Counted from the first letter of the stretch, positions 6,964 through 15,965 are shown. The stretch: DNA of 64,000 bases from Parvibaculum sp039680535 (GCF_039680535.1 NZ_JBDKSS010000008.1:1-64000), one strand, 5' to 3'. The notes: generated by a model not told the origin, from the letters alone. A program made the numbers and translations.

Positions 6964-8511
6964 TCACTCCCACTCGATCGTTCCCGGCGGCTTCGAGGTC
7001 ACGTCGTAGACGACGCGGTTGATGCCGCGGACTTCGTTGATGATCCGCGTGGAGACGTGACTCAGGAAGTCGTGGCTGAACGGGTAGTAATCCGCCGTCA
7101 TGCCATCCGTCGAAGTCACGGCGCGGAGCGCGCAGACATAATCGTAGGTGCGCTCGTCGCCCATCACGCCCACCGTGCGGACGGGCAGCAGCACGGCGAA
7201 GGCCTGCCAGATCTCGTTGTAGAGCCCGGCGTGCCGGATCTCTTCGAGATAGATCGTGTCGGCCTTGCGCAGAAGTTCGAGCTTCTCGCGCGTGATCTCA
7301 CCAGGCACGCGGATCGCCAGGCCCGGCCCCGGGAAGGGGTGACGCCCGACGAATTCTTCCGGAAGGCCAAGCTCCTTGCCGAGCACGCGAACTTCGTCCT
7401 TGAAGAGTTCGCGCAACGGCTCCACGAGCTTCATGTTCATGCGCTCAGGCAGACCGCCGACGTTGTGGTGGCTCTTGATGGTGACCGAAGGGCCACCCGT
7501 GAAGGAGACGCTTTCGATCACATCCGGATAGAGCGTGCCCTGCGCGAGGAATCCTGCGCCGCCGATCTTCTTCGCTTCCGTCTCGAAAACATCGATGAAG
7601 GTTGCGCCGATGATCTTGCGCTTCTGCTCCGGGTCGCTGACGCCTTCGAGCTTGCCGAGGAAGAGTTCGCCCGCATCCACATGCACGAGCGGAATATTGT
7701 AGTGATGACGGAACAGGTTCACCACCTGCTCCGCTTCGCCCGCGCGCAGGAGGCCGGTGTCGACGAAGACGCATTGCAGCTGCTCGCCGATCGCCTCATG
7801 CAGCAGCACAGCAACGACCGAGGAGTCGACACCGCCAGAAAGACCGCAGATGACCTTGCCGGAACCGACCTGCGCCCGCACCTTCGCGATCTCGTTCTCG
7901 CGGAAGGCGGCCATCGTCCAGTCGCCCTTGCAGCCGCAAATAACATGCGTGAAGTTGCGCAGCATGTCGCGGCCGCGCGGCGTGTGCGCGACTTCGGCAT
8001 GGAACTGGATGCCATAGAAATGGCGCGTCTCGTCGGCGATGGCGGCGAAGGGCGCGTTGCGGCTCACCGCCACGACCTTGAAGCCCTCCGGAATCGCGAC
8101 GACGCGGTCGCCGTGGCTCATCCAGACGGGTTCCTGTTCGTCGATAGTGAGCAGCCCTTCGAAGAGCTTGCAATCCTCGGTGACCGTGATGACGGCGCGG
8201 CCGAACTCGCGCTCTTCCGAGCTTTCGACCTTGCCGCCGAGCTGGGCGCACATGGTCTGCTCGCCGTAGCAGATGCCGAGAACGGGGAGCCCGCAGGTGA
8301 ACACCCAGTCGTCCGCACGGGGCGAGCCGATGCCCGTCGTACTGGCCGGGCTGCCGGAGAGAATGATGCCCTTGGGCTTAAAGCTTTCGAGCAGGCCTTG
8401 TGTCCGGTTGAAGGGGACGATCTCGCAATAGACGCCGCTTTCGCGAACACGCCGCGCGATGAGCTGCGTGACCTGGCTGCCAAAATCGATGATGAGAATA
8501 CGGTCGGTCAT
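6964..8511 (-). CDS. guaA: GMP synthase (glutamine-hydrolysing)
   Basis: A 515-residue two-domain enzyme that converts XMP, glutamine and ATP to GMP. The class I amidotransferase domain (residues 1-200) has the nucleophile cysteine in LGICYGEQTM and the His-Glu pair in YGIQFHAEVAHT; most GuaA have P where this one has A. The ATP-pyrophosphatase domain has the P-loop LSGGVDSSVVAVLLH, and the C-terminal dimerisation domain ends in the universal PPGTIEWE. The frame is open far upstream, but MTDRILIIDFGSQVTQLI fixes the start at 8511. It is the last gene of a minus-strand row that also contains guaB, so both GMP-specific steps are close together. Its 3' end is also the likely attachment site for the island to the left. 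Confidence 0.97.
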   Translation of the reverse strand: MTDRILIIDFGSQVTQLIARRVRESGVYCEIVPFNRTQGLLESFKPKGIILSGSPASTTGIGSPRADDWVFTCGLPVLGICYGEQTMCAQLGGKVESSEEREFGRAVITVTEDCKLFEGLLTIDEQEPVWMSHGDRVVAIPEGFKVVAVSRNAPFAAIADETRHFYGIQFHAEVAHTPRGRDMLRNFTHVICGCKGDWTMAAFRENEIAKVRAQVGSGKVICGLSGGVDSSVVAVLLHEAIGEQLQCVFVDTGLLRAGEAEQVVNLFRHHYNIPLVHVDAGELFLGKLEGVSDPEQKRKIIGATFIDVFETEAKKIGGAGFLAQGTLYPDVIESVSFTGGPSVTIKSHHNVGGLPERMNMKLVEPLRELFKDEVRVLGKELGLPEEFVGRHPFPGPGLAIRVPGEITREKLELLRKADTIYLEEIRHAGLYNEIWQAFAVLLPVRTVGVMGDERTYDYVCALRAVTSTDGMTADYYPFSHDFLSHVSTRIINEVRGINRVVYDVTSKPPGTIEWE

Positions 8512-8518
8512 AATCAGC

Positions 8519-8983
8519 CTAGGGATTATTTGCGGGGGATGTGGAATTGAGCGCGGCGGCAAGGTCGGCCGTCTGCGTGCATGTCGGACAGGACAGGCGG
8601 AGGATGCGGAGCTTGTCTTTCGCACCGTCGGCCTTGCCGTCGGCAAGATCGATCTTTGCCGCGCCCAGCAGGGCGTCGGGCTCGGTCGGCTCGACCGCCA
8701 GCGCGAACTGGTAATATTTGCGGGCGACGTCGCGCTGGTTATGCGACTGGTAATAGCGGCCGAGCTGGGCCAGCGCACGGGCATTGGCCGGGTCGGCGAC
8801 GATCGCTTCCTCGAGCAGGCGCCTGGCGCGGGGGCCATCGCCATCGGCAAGCGCCGTGATCCCCTTGTCGGCAAGGACGCGCGAAGCCTGCTGCGAGGCA
8901 GCGTTAACCTGCGCGGCAGCAGGCATGGAGACCGCCAGAAGCGGAGCCAGAATGCAGAGCGAGCGGAGGAAGGCGGCCGTCAT
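8519..8983 (-). CDS. Secreted TPR-repeat protein
   Basis: A 154-residue protein with a signal peptide (MTAAFLRSLCILAPLLAVSM, cleavage near AAA) and about three tetratricopeptide repeats (GITALADGDGPRARRLLEEA, ARALAQLGRYYQSHNQRD, ARKYYQFALAVEPTEPDAL). Periplasmic scaffold by inference. A CPTC motif lies near the C-terminus (LRILRLSCPTCTQTADL); a CxxC of this kind is often found in proteobacterial TPR proteins and could bind metal or form a disulfide. It lies between rsmB and guaA, seven bases before guaA, so it is probably read with them. The ATG at 8983 is chosen because it begins the signal peptide. Confidence 0.8.
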   Translation of the reverse strand: MTAAFLRSLCILAPLLAVSMPAAAQVNAASQQASRVLADKGITALADGDGPRARRLLEEAIVADPANARALAQLGRYYQSHNQRDVARKYYQFALAVEPTEPDALLGAAKIDLADGKADGAKDKLRILRLSCPTCTQTADLAAALNSTSPANNP

Positions 8984-9065
8984 CCGTGGGGGCCTCGAAG
9001 GGGAATGTGATCCGGTAGACCATCCCTGCCCGATTGCGTCAAGAGCCGTCCATGCCGCCATGATT

Positions 9066-10364
9066 TCATGTCTTTCGCTGCATGACGGCGACGAAAAAAC
9101 CGTCCGTTCCGTTGCTCGCGGGCGAGAGCCGGAGGCCGAGGCCGGACGGCGCATCGGGCGCCGGCAGATCGGCTGGCCAGCTGGATTGCCAGGGCAGCTG
9201 CACGAAATCGTCGCGCGCGCCAAGGAAGGCAGCCACCCGGTCCTCATTCTCGGAGGGCAGCAGCGAACAGGTGACATAGACGAGCCGTCCACCGGGCCGC
9301 ACGAGCCGCGCCCCACGCGCCAGCACTTCGGCCTGGGTCACCCTGTAACTTTCGAGCATTTCGGACGTCAGCCGCCACCGTGCATCGGGGCTGCGGCGCC
9401 AGGCGCCGGTGCCGCTGCAAGGCGCGTCGACCAGCACGTTGTCGGCCTTACCCTCGAGATCGGGGAAATCCGTGTCGGGACCTCCGGGCAGGATATGCGG
9501 CTTGATGAAACGCGTCTGAATGTTGCGTGTGCCCGCCCGCTGCGCGCGGGGCATCAGCTTGGCGAGGCGGCGTCGATCGGTGTCGCAGGCATGGATCTGA
9601 CCGCGATTACCCATGAGCGCCGCAAGCGCCAGCGACTTGCCGCCGCCGCCCGCGCAGAGATCGACGACCTGCGCGCCGGGTGCCGCGCCCGCAACGAGGC
9701 ATGCGAGTTGCGAGCCCTCGTCCTGCACCTCGACGAGCCCGTCGCGGAAGGCCGTGAGGCCCGCGATGTTGGCGCGGCTCTTCAGCCGGAGCCCCCAGGG
9801 CGAGAGCGGGCAAGGCTCCGTCTCGACATTCTCTGCGGCAAGGGCCTCCATCGCGGCCTCGCGCGTGCCCTTCAGCAGGTTGACGCGGAGATCGGTCGGG
9901 GCGCGCTCCATCAGCGCGGCCATTTCGGACTCGAGTTTGGCGCCGAAGGCGCGCTCGAATTCGGGATGCAGCCATTCGGGATAATTGAGCCGCACGAAGG
10001 CCGGTGCATCGGCTGCCGGGAGCGACGCGGCGCGGAGCGCGGCCGCTTCATCGGGCGCCAGCGCCGCGGGCGCATGCCGCGCTCCGTCGGCAAGCGCCAT
10101 GGCGCCAGCGTGCCCCGCCCCGTCGATCAGCGCGACGGCGCCTAGCACCAGAAGGCGCGGCGCCTCGGACCCAAGGGCGGCAGCAAGCTGCGCGCGGTGA
10201 CGCAGCACGCCATAGACGAGTTCGCTCACCGCAGCGCGATCCTTCGATCCCGCGAAGCGGCTCGCCCGAGCCCAGCCATCGAACACGCGATCGGCGGGGT
10301 GCCTCGTCTCGGCGATGGTTGAAAGAATATCGATCGCCGCCTGAAGACGGGCCCCGGGGGTCAT
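9066..10364 (-). CDS. RsmB/NOP-family RNA (cytosine-C5) methyltransferase
   Basis: A 432-residue S-adenosylmethionine-dependent enzyme that methylates cytosine C5 in RNA, most likely 16S rRNA. The N-terminal third is the NusB-like RNA-binding domain. The Rossmann core shows motif I (VVDLCAGGGGKSLALAAL), motif IV (VDAPCSGTGAWRRSPD) with the releasing cysteine and motif VI (YVTCSLLPSENEDRV) with the catalytic cysteine. RsmB acts on C967 and is the default reading, but alphaproteobacteria carry several paralogues and the target base is not certain, so no symbol is given. It is the gene between guaB and the TPR gene, 18 bases after guaB, in one orientation with both. Confidence 0.9.
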   Translation of the reverse strand: MTPGARLQAAIDILSTIAETRHPADRVFDGWARASRFAGSKDRAAVSELVYGVLRHRAQLAAALGSEAPRLLVLGAVALIDGAGHAGAMALADGARHAPAALAPDEAAALRAASLPAADAPAFVRLNYPEWLHPEFERAFGAKLESEMAALMERAPTDLRVNLLKGTREAAMEALAAENVETEPCPLSPWGLRLKSRANIAGLTAFRDGLVEVQDEGSQLACLVAGAAPGAQVVDLCAGGGGKSLALAALMGNRGQIHACDTDRRRLAKLMPRAQRAGTRNIQTRFIKPHILPGGPDTDFPDLEGKADNVLVDAPCSGTGAWRRSPDARWRLTSEMLESYRVTQAEVLARGARLVRPGGRLVYVTCSLLPSENEDRVAAFLGARDDFVQLPWQSSWPADLPAPDAPSGLGLRLSPASNGTDGFFVAVMQRKT

Positions 10365-10382
10365 GTTTCCGCCTGACTGAAG

Positions 10383-11843
10383 TTAGCTGCTGACGCCGGG
10401 ATAGTTCGGCGCCTCGCGCGTGATCGTGACGTCGTGGACGTGGCTTTCGCGCAGCGACGCGGCGGAGATGCGCACGAACTGGGCACGCTCCTGGAAGTCC
10501 TTCACCGTCGCCGAGCCCGTATAGCCCATGGCAGCGCGCAGGCCGCCGACGAGCTGATGGATCACATTGCCGACCGGGCCCTTGTAGGGCACTTGTCCTT
10601 CAATGCCTTCGGGGACGAGCTTCAGCGAATCCTTCACATCCTGCTGGAAGTAGCGATCCGCCGAACCGAGCGCCATGGCGCCCACCGAGCCCATACCGCG
10701 ATAGGCCTTGTAGCTGCGGCCCTGATAGAGGAAGACCTCGCCCGGGCTTTCTTCCGTGCCGGCGAAGAGCGAGCCGATCATGGCGCATTCGGCGCCCGCC
10801 GCGATTGCCTTGGCGAGATCGCCGGAGAACTTGATGCCGCCATCGGCAATCACCGGAACATCGGCCTTCCGCGCTACCTCGACCGCATCGAGAATGGCGG
10901 TGAGCTGCGGCACGCCGATGCCGGCCACGATGCGCGTGGTGCAGATAGAGCCCGGTCCGATACCGACCTTGACCGCGTCGGCGCCCGCATCGATCAGCGA
11001 CTTGGCGCCGTCGCCCGTGGCGACATTGCCCGCAATGACCTGCGTGACGTTGGAAAGCTTCTTGATCCGCTGAACGGCCTCGGCGACGCGCGCCGAATGA
11101 CCATGCGCCGTATCGACCACGATAACGTCGACGCCGGCGTCGATCAGCGCCTCGGTGCGGGCATAGCCCTCGTCGCCCACCGTCGTGGCAGCGGCGACGC
11201 GCAGGCGGCCCTGATCGTCCTTCGCAGCATTGGGGTGCAGCTGCGCCTTCTCGATGTCCTTCACCGTGATGAGGCCGATGCAGTGATAGGCATCGTCCAC
11301 GACGAGGAGCTTTTCGATGCGGTGCTTGTGGAGAAGGCGCTTGGCCTCATCCTGCTTCACGCCGTCCTTCACCGTGATGAGGTTCTCTTTCGTCATCAGG
11401 TTACGGACCGGCTCTTGCAGATTGGTTGCAAAGCGCACGTCGCGGTTGGTGAGGATGCCGGCGAGCTTGCCCGAGCCTTCGACCACCGGAATGCCGGTGA
11501 TGCCGTGGCGCTGCATCAGCGCGAAGGCGTCGGCCAGCGTCGCATCCGGCTCGATCGTCACCGGGTTCACGACCATGCCCGATTCGAACTTCTTGACCAT
11601 GCGGACATTCTCGGCCTGCTCTTCGGCCGACATGTTGCGATGGAGAACGCCGATGCCGCCCGCCTGCGCCATCGCGATGGCGAGACGCCCTTCGGTAACA
11701 GTGTCCATGGCGGCGGAAATGAGCGGAATGCCAAGCGCGATCGAACGCGTCAGTCGCGTCTTTGTGTTGGCCTGACTTGGAAGGATAGAAGAGGCCGCAG
11801 GCAGCAAGAGAACGTCATCAAACGTCAGTGCTTCGCGGATCAT
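10383..11843 (-). CDS. guaB: IMP dehydrogenase
   Basis: A 486-residue enzyme that oxidises IMP to XMP with NAD, the committed step to guanine nucleotides. The TIM barrel begins with LTFDDVLLLPA, is interrupted by two CBS domains (about residues 95-205), and carries the active-site loop GPGSICTTRIVAGIGVPQ with the catalytic cysteine and the mobile flap ending in RGMGS. Length and order of parts are standard. It begins the guaB-rsmB-TPR-guaA row on the minus strand. The 170 bases before it (11844-12014) form the only sizable gap upstream and presumably hold its promoter; I see no riboswitch-like fold there. Confidence 0.97.
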   Translation of the reverse strand: MIREALTFDDVLLLPAASSILPSQANTKTRLTRSIALGIPLISAAMDTVTEGRLAIAMAQAGGIGVLHRNMSAEEQAENVRMVKKFESGMVVNPVTIEPDATLADAFALMQRHGITGIPVVEGSGKLAGILTNRDVRFATNLQEPVRNLMTKENLITVKDGVKQDEAKRLLHKHRIEKLLVVDDAYHCIGLITVKDIEKAQLHPNAAKDDQGRLRVAAATTVGDEGYARTEALIDAGVDVIVVDTAHGHSARVAEAVQRIKKLSNVTQVIAGNVATGDGAKSLIDAGADAVKVGIGPGSICTTRIVAGIGVPQLTAILDAVEVARKADVPVIADGGIKFSGDLAKAIAAGAECAMIGSLFAGTEESPGEVFLYQGRSYKAYRGMGSVGAMALGSADRYFQQDVKDSLKLVPEGIEGQVPYKGPVGNVIHQLVGGLRAAMGYTGSATVKDFQERAQFVRISAASLRESHVHDVTITREAPNYPGVSS

Positions 11844-12014
11844 TCGCCAACCTCCTGCCCTGCAATTGCGGGCTAAATCCAGATCATGTGTTGGCGGTGG
11901 CTTCTACCATCGTTGCTCAAGAATGCAAAGGAAGATTGGGCGACAAGCGATTTCGGCGCGTTTTGACGCGTCTCGATCCCGGCCCCGCGCCGCTCATCGG
12001 AAATTAAAGACCGT

Positions 12015-12749
12015 TCACTCAGAGTCTACGCTTTGCTTCCGAAAGCCTTGAGCCAACACATACATTTCTGCCGAATCGGCGCGACTCGCGGCCGGCTTCA
12101 CATGGCGCACGTTCCTGAAGTGCTGCTTGAGCATCGTCAGAAGCTCGCTCTCCGTTCCACCGCGCAACACCTTGGCGCAATAGGTGCCGCCCTCGGTCAG
12201 CACTTCCGTGGCGAACTGGGCTGCCGCCTCGCAAAGCGCCATGATCTTCAGATGATCGGTCTGGCGATGGCCGGTCGCATGAGCGGCCATGTCGGAGAGA
12301 ACCACGTCGGCCTCGCCACCCAATACGTCCTTCACCTGTTCGTCGGCGCCATCGGACAGGAAGTCGAGCTTCATGATGGTGGCGCCGGGCATGGGCTCCA
12401 TGTCGAGAATATCGACGCCGATCACCCGCCCCTGCTTCTCGCCGCGCCCTTCGAGCGCCTTCACGCGCTGAACCGCGATCTGGCACCAGCCGCCCGGCGC
12501 GGCGCCCAGATCGACCACCCGGCCACCCGGCTTCAGGAAATGAAACTTGTCGTCCATCTCCGCAAGCTTGTAGGCCGCGCGCGAGCGAAAGCCTTCCTTC
12601 TTGGCGGCATGGACGTAAGGGTCGTTGAGCTGGCGCTGGAGCCAGAGCGTCGAGGACAGCGTGCGCTTCTTCGCCGTCTTGACCCGAACCTTGAGGGCGC
12701 GCGGCGCGTTGCCTTTCGTCAGACCCTTTGTGGGCTTCTTGCCTGTCAT
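12015..12749 (-). CDS. rlmE: 23S rRNA (uridine-2552-2'-O) methyltransferase
   Basis: A 244-residue RrmJ/FtsJ-family enzyme that methylates U2552 in the A-loop of 23S rRNA during late 50S assembly. The basic N-terminus (KVRVKTAKKRTLSSTLWLQRQ) and RSRAAYKLAEMD with the first catalytic lysine are typical; motif I is VVDLGAAPGGWCQIA, the catalytic aspartate is in LSDMAAHATGHRQTDH, and the second lysine in YCAKVLRGG. An open frame continues upstream, but the ATG at 12749 overlaps the stop of the ppx/gppA gene (ATGA), which fixes the start. The pair is translationally coupled. Confidence 0.94.
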   Translation of the reverse strand: MTGKKPTKGLTKGNAPRALKVRVKTAKKRTLSSTLWLQRQLNDPYVHAAKKEGFRSRAAYKLAEMDDKFHFLKPGGRVVDLGAAPGGWCQIAVQRVKALEGRGEKQGRVIGVDILDMEPMPGATIMKLDFLSDGADEQVKDVLGGEADVVLSDMAAHATGHRQTDHLKIMALCEAAAQFATEVLTEGGTYCAKVLRGGTESELLTMLKQHFRNVRHVKPAASRADSAEMYVLAQGFRKQSVDSE

Positions 12750-14128
12750 GCGGACCGTTCTCCTGCGGCGGCGCGACGGGCGCCGCGACGACGGCGGCGA
12801 CGGCGGCGCGCGCGCGCCATATCTGCTTCCATGAGTGACAGAAGAATGCCTTCGCGCAAACCCCTGTCGGCAACGCGGAGCCTTTCGGCGGGCCAGGCGA
12901 GCGCGATGGCCTCGAAAATGGCGCAGCCCGCAAGCACCAGATCGGCCCGCTCGCGTCCCACGCAAGGATGCGCGGCGCGCGCCTGATAGTCGAGGGCGAG
13001 AAGATCGCGCGTCACCCGGTGAACGTCCTCCGGCGTGATCCAGATACCGTCAACCCTCGTTCGGTCGTAGCGCTCAAGGCCGAGATGAACGCCCGCGATG
13101 GTCGTCACCGTGCCCGAAGTGCCCAGAAGGTGGAAGCTCCGCTCCCCGTCCGCGCCGCGCGATGCCGTCAGCCTTTCGATGAAAGGCGCAATGCGCCCGC
13201 TCACCTCATCGACCATGCGGTCGTAGAGTTCGGGCGAAATGTCGATCCCGCCATGCCCCTCCGCCAGCGTGACGACGCCGCAGGGAAGCGAGGTCCAGTC
13301 CTCGATATGGGGACGGCCGTTCTTTCCCCCCTGCTGCCGGACCCAGATGAGTTCGGTCGAACCGCCGCCGATATCGAAGACCAGCGCGGACGAGCATTCG
13401 CGATCGAGCAGCGGCGCGCACCCCGCGACAGCAAGCTTCGCCTCATCTTCATTGGAGACGATTTCGAGGTCGAGCCCCGTGTCGCGCTTCACCCGGTCGA
13501 TGAACTCCGCGCCGTTTGCAGCCCGCCGACATGCCTCGGTCGCGATGAGCCGCGCCCGGGTAACGCCCCGCCGCTTCATCTTCTCCGCACAGACGCGCAG
13601 CGCCTCGGCAGCGCGATTCATGGCGTCGTCGCTCAGGCGTCCGCTCGCCGTCAGCCCCTCGCCGAGGCGCACGATGCGCGAAAAGGCGTCGACCACCTTG
13701 AAGCCCTCGCGCGAGCGCCGCGCGATCAGCAGCCGGCAATTGTTCGTACCGAGATCGAGGGCGCCATAGACCTGCTCATCGCCGCCTCTCTGCGGCCGCT
13801 GCCCTTCCGCACGGCGATTGGCGCGCGGAGATTTGACCTGTTGGGCCGGCCGTTCGAGGCTCTTGGGCGATGGAGCGGAGGGACGCTGGAGCGGCGTTGA
13901 GGACTTCGCGGAATCCGGGCTCGGAGCAGCATTTTGCCCCCCCTTCCCACGGCGCGCACGCCGACGCCTGCGCCCCTTGCGAGGGGCGCGCTCGGTGGCA
14001 GCGCTATCGTTAGCCGGAGACGAAACCGCATTTCGGGCGTCGGATGACGCCACAACATGTTCCGCCTGACCGGCCTGGGGCGCTGGAGGGACATGACCCT
14101 CGCCGCCCCGGTCACCTTCTGGGTGCAC
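12746..14128 (-). CDS. Ppx/GppA-family phosphatase with basic N-terminal extension
   Basis: A 460-residue protein. Residues from about 118 on are the exopolyphosphatase/guanosine pentaphosphate phosphatase fold of the ASKHA superfamily: YGALDLGTNNCRLLIA (phosphate 1 loop), FDIGGGSTELIW (phosphate 2 loop) and LGTSGTVTTIAGV. It may degrade polyphosphate or pppGpp; sequence alone does not separate these. The first 117 residues are low-complexity and strongly basic (KGRRRRRARRGKGG), probably disordered and nucleic-acid or polyphosphate binding. A second basic tract closes the protein (RARRRRRRRRGARR). The start is a GTG; other in-frame starts within the extension are possible. Coupled to rlmE by a 4-bp overlap. 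Confidence 0.88.
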   Translation of the reverse strand: MHPEGDRGGEGHVPPAPQAGQAEHVVASSDARNAVSSPANDSAATERAPRKGRRRRRARRGKGGQNAAPSPDSAKSSTPLQRPSAPSPKSLERPAQQVKSPRANRRAEGQRPQRGGDEQVYGALDLGTNNCRLLIARRSREGFKVVDAFSRIVRLGEGLTASGRLSDDAMNRAAEALRVCAEKMKRRGVTRARLIATEACRRAANGAEFIDRVKRDTGLDLEIVSNEDEAKLAVAGCAPLLDRECSSALVFDIGGGSTELIWVRQQGGKNGRPHIEDWTSLPCGVVTLAEGHGGIDISPELYDRMVDEVSGRIAPFIERLTASRGADGERSFHLLGTSGTVTTIAGVHLGLERYDRTRVDGIWITPEDVHRVTRDLLALDYQARAAHPCVGRERADLVLAGCAIFEAIALAWPAERLRVADRGLREGILLSLMEADMARARRRRRRRRGARRAAAGERSA

Positions 14129-14523
14129 GGTCGACCTGACCCGGGGAGCTGCGAATGTCCATCTGCGGACCGCGCTGCCAGCCGGGCTCCTGTTCTTTCA
14201 GTTGGGGAGGAGTGTAACAGGTCGGCCCGATGGGTAAAGCCGCCCGGCTCGCAACGTCGTAATATGCTGAATCATTTCAGGAAAGATTGGCTGGGGGACT
14301 AGGACCCCAGCGACAGAAATTTTTATCAACGATAACAAAAGCTTAACGGCTGGATTTTTCTGTGTAGCACACCTGTGTGTCGCACTCAATCAACCCGAAA
14401 AGCTGCAACGCTCTTCAAGTCGTCCGCCACATCACAACCATTAAAATTTTAGGATTCCACCAGAGGGGCTTTTAAAGGTTCCCGCGCATCATCGCCCTTA
14501 TTGACCTGGGGCGGAGCTTCTCA
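14129..14523. other. Intergenic region with outer attachment site
   Basis: 395 bases between the divergent ppx/gppA and histidine kinase genes. The part up to 14287 is chromosomal and holds the ppx/gppA promoter. The part after 14304 is AT-rich (ATTTTTATCAACGATAAC) and belongs to the inserted segment. No gene is seen. Confidence 0.6.
14288..14304 (-). repeat. Outer attachment site: 17-bp copy of tRNA-Gln 3' end
   Basis: TGGCTGGGGGACTAGGA, identical to the 3' end of the tRNA-Gln gene at 26936-26952 (CCA end, discriminator, acceptor strand, T-stem strand and one loop base) and in the same orientation. The match stops exactly after 17 bases, as expected for an attachment core. Confidence 0.8.
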
Positions 14524-15936
14524 ATGAGCGTCTCGAACGAGGACGTCGAACGCCGGTATCTGGCCGAGTGGATCAGGACGCAGAACTGGTTTCTGAAAAC
14601 CCGGTTTCCGTTCTACTCAATCGTTACAGGTTATGTAGGGTGGGTTGCCTGGGGTTCGATCTGGGGCACATTGATCTACTTCGCGATCCCCACCGCCGCA
14701 GATTTATATGCGGCGGAGTGGCGGCTTCGCGTTGGACGGCAGATCGACACGATTGATGTGGGCCGATATACGAACCAGTTGGCCTACTATGTCCCTATCG
14801 TCTTCTTGGCCTATTTGGCTCCGCTTATCATTGCTCTCTATGCGCCCGGCTTTGATGACACATTTCTGGTGCTGTGTTCGGCAGCATCACTCTTGGCTCA
14901 TATGACCGCTGCGCCGACGCCCCGGCTCTCAAACATATTTCTACCGGTTGCCATCTCTATGTTCGGATTCATATTTCCGATGTTGGCATTTCCCTACGTT
15001 TGGACCGTCTCCGATTTCACTATGGCGGGAACTCTCGCCGCAAGCGTTCTTTGCATGGCTTATGTTCAGCAAGAGGGAAGTAAGAAGCGTTTCGGCGCGG
15101 AGCTGGAAAGAGAATTTCTGCTCAAAAGGCAAATTGAACTCCTGGGCGAGGTCAAACGCGCCAAACAAATCGCTGAGGTGGAACGCAACCGTGCAGAGGA
15201 AGCCAATCGAATAAAGTCTGCCTTCCTTGCGATGATGAGCCATGAAATCCGCACCCCGATGAATGCGGTAATGGGCTTTTCGGACTTCCTGACCAAGATT
15301 TCAAGGGAGCCAAAGACGCAGGAATATGGCGGCTACATTCACTCCGCCTCTCAAAGCCTGCTCACGATTTTGAACGACGTTCTCGACTTTTCGAAAATGG
15401 AAGCCGACAAGACCGAACTGGATTTGGATGAGGTCGGACTTCCAGAGTTGATGGAGTCGTTGCTGTTTTGGCGAGGGAAGGCTTGCGAGAAGAATATCGA
15501 GTTTCGCGCGGTCTATCAGGACTTGCCGGCCGCCCCCGTAATGGCTGACGAAGGGCGACTTCGTCAGGTCATCTCGAACCTGATATCCAACGCTTTGAAA
15601 TTCACGCCCGAAAACGGCTCCGTTTCCATCGAAGCCTTTCCCATCGCGAGCGATGCGGAGACTCTGCGTGTGCGCTTTGAAGTCAGGGACACCGGGATAG
15701 GCTTCACAGACGAAGCCGCCGAAAAGCTGTTTCAGCCCTTTGTTCAAGCGAACGGGAAAATCGCCAAACATTTTGGCGGGACTGGGCTCGGCCTCGCCAT
15801 CTGCGCAAAGCTGGTAGCGCTCATGGGCGGCGAGATTGGCGCCAAAGGCCAACCCGGCGAAGGGGCACTGTTCTGGTTCGAAGTGCCATTTCGATTTCGA
15901 ATGGAAAGTAGAGAGACTACCTCAAAAGTAGCCTAG
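14524..15936 (+). CDS. Membrane-bound sensor histidine kinase
   Basis: A 470-residue kinase. Residues 25-185 hold about six hydrophobic helices in two groups (around 25-55 and 85-185) without a large periplasmic domain, so it probably senses within or across the membrane. A coiled coil (residues 190-235) leads to the HisKA domain with MSHEIRTPMNAVMGF, then the HATPase domain with NLISNALKFTPE (N box), VRDTGIGFTDE (G1) and FGGTGLGLAICAKL (G2). All catalytic boxes are intact. No receiver domain is attached and no response regulator is next to it, so its partner is elsewhere. It is the sole gene between two attachment-site copies, and its codon use is less GC-rich than the flanking chromosome. 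Confidence 0.9.
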   Translation: MSVSNEDVERRYLAEWIRTQNWFLKTRFPFYSIVTGYVGWVAWGSIWGTLIYFAIPTAADLYAAEWRLRVGRQIDTIDVGRYTNQLAYYVPIVFLAYLAPLIIALYAPGFDDTFLVLCSAASLLAHMTAAPTPRLSNIFLPVAISMFGFIFPMLAFPYVWTVSDFTMAGTLAASVLCMAYVQQEGSKKRFGAELEREFLLKRQIELLGEVKRAKQIAEVERNRAEEANRIKSAFLAMMSHEIRTPMNAVMGFSDFLTKISREPKTQEYGGYIHSASQSLLTILNDVLDFSKMEADKTELDLDEVGLPELMESLLFWRGKACEKNIEFRAVYQDLPAAPVMADEGRLRQVISNLISNALKFTPENGSVSIEAFPIASDAETLRVRFEVRDTGIGFTDEAAEKLFQPFVQANGKIAKHFGGTGLGLAICAKLVALMGGEIGAKGQPGEGALFWFEVPFRFRMESRETTSKVA

Positions 15937-15948
15937 TAGACCGCTCAA

Positions 15949-15965
15949 TGGCTGGGGGACTAGGA
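15949..15965 (-). repeat. Middle attachment site: 17-bp copy of tRNA-Gln 3' end
   Basis: Exact copy of the same 17-bp core as at 14288 and 26936, same orientation, 12 bases after the stop of the histidine kinase. It is the far end of the integrase-bearing element. Confidence 0.82.

Larger units (their letters stand above)
14288..15948. mobile_element. Outer inserted segment at tRNA-Gln carrying one histidine kinase
   Basis: Bounded by two direct 17-bp copies of the tRNA-Gln 3' end (14288 and 15949). It encodes only the sensor kinase and no recombinase, so it is either a deleted element or a passenger that used the integrase of the neighbour. The boundaries are read directly; its history is inferred. 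Confidence 0.6.

Noticed and set aside
7057..8550. Long plus-strand open frame (497 codons) opposite guaA
   Set aside because: It mirrors guaA, which has all catalytic motifs. GC-rich DNA produces such antisense frames; no family motif or ribosome site is present.
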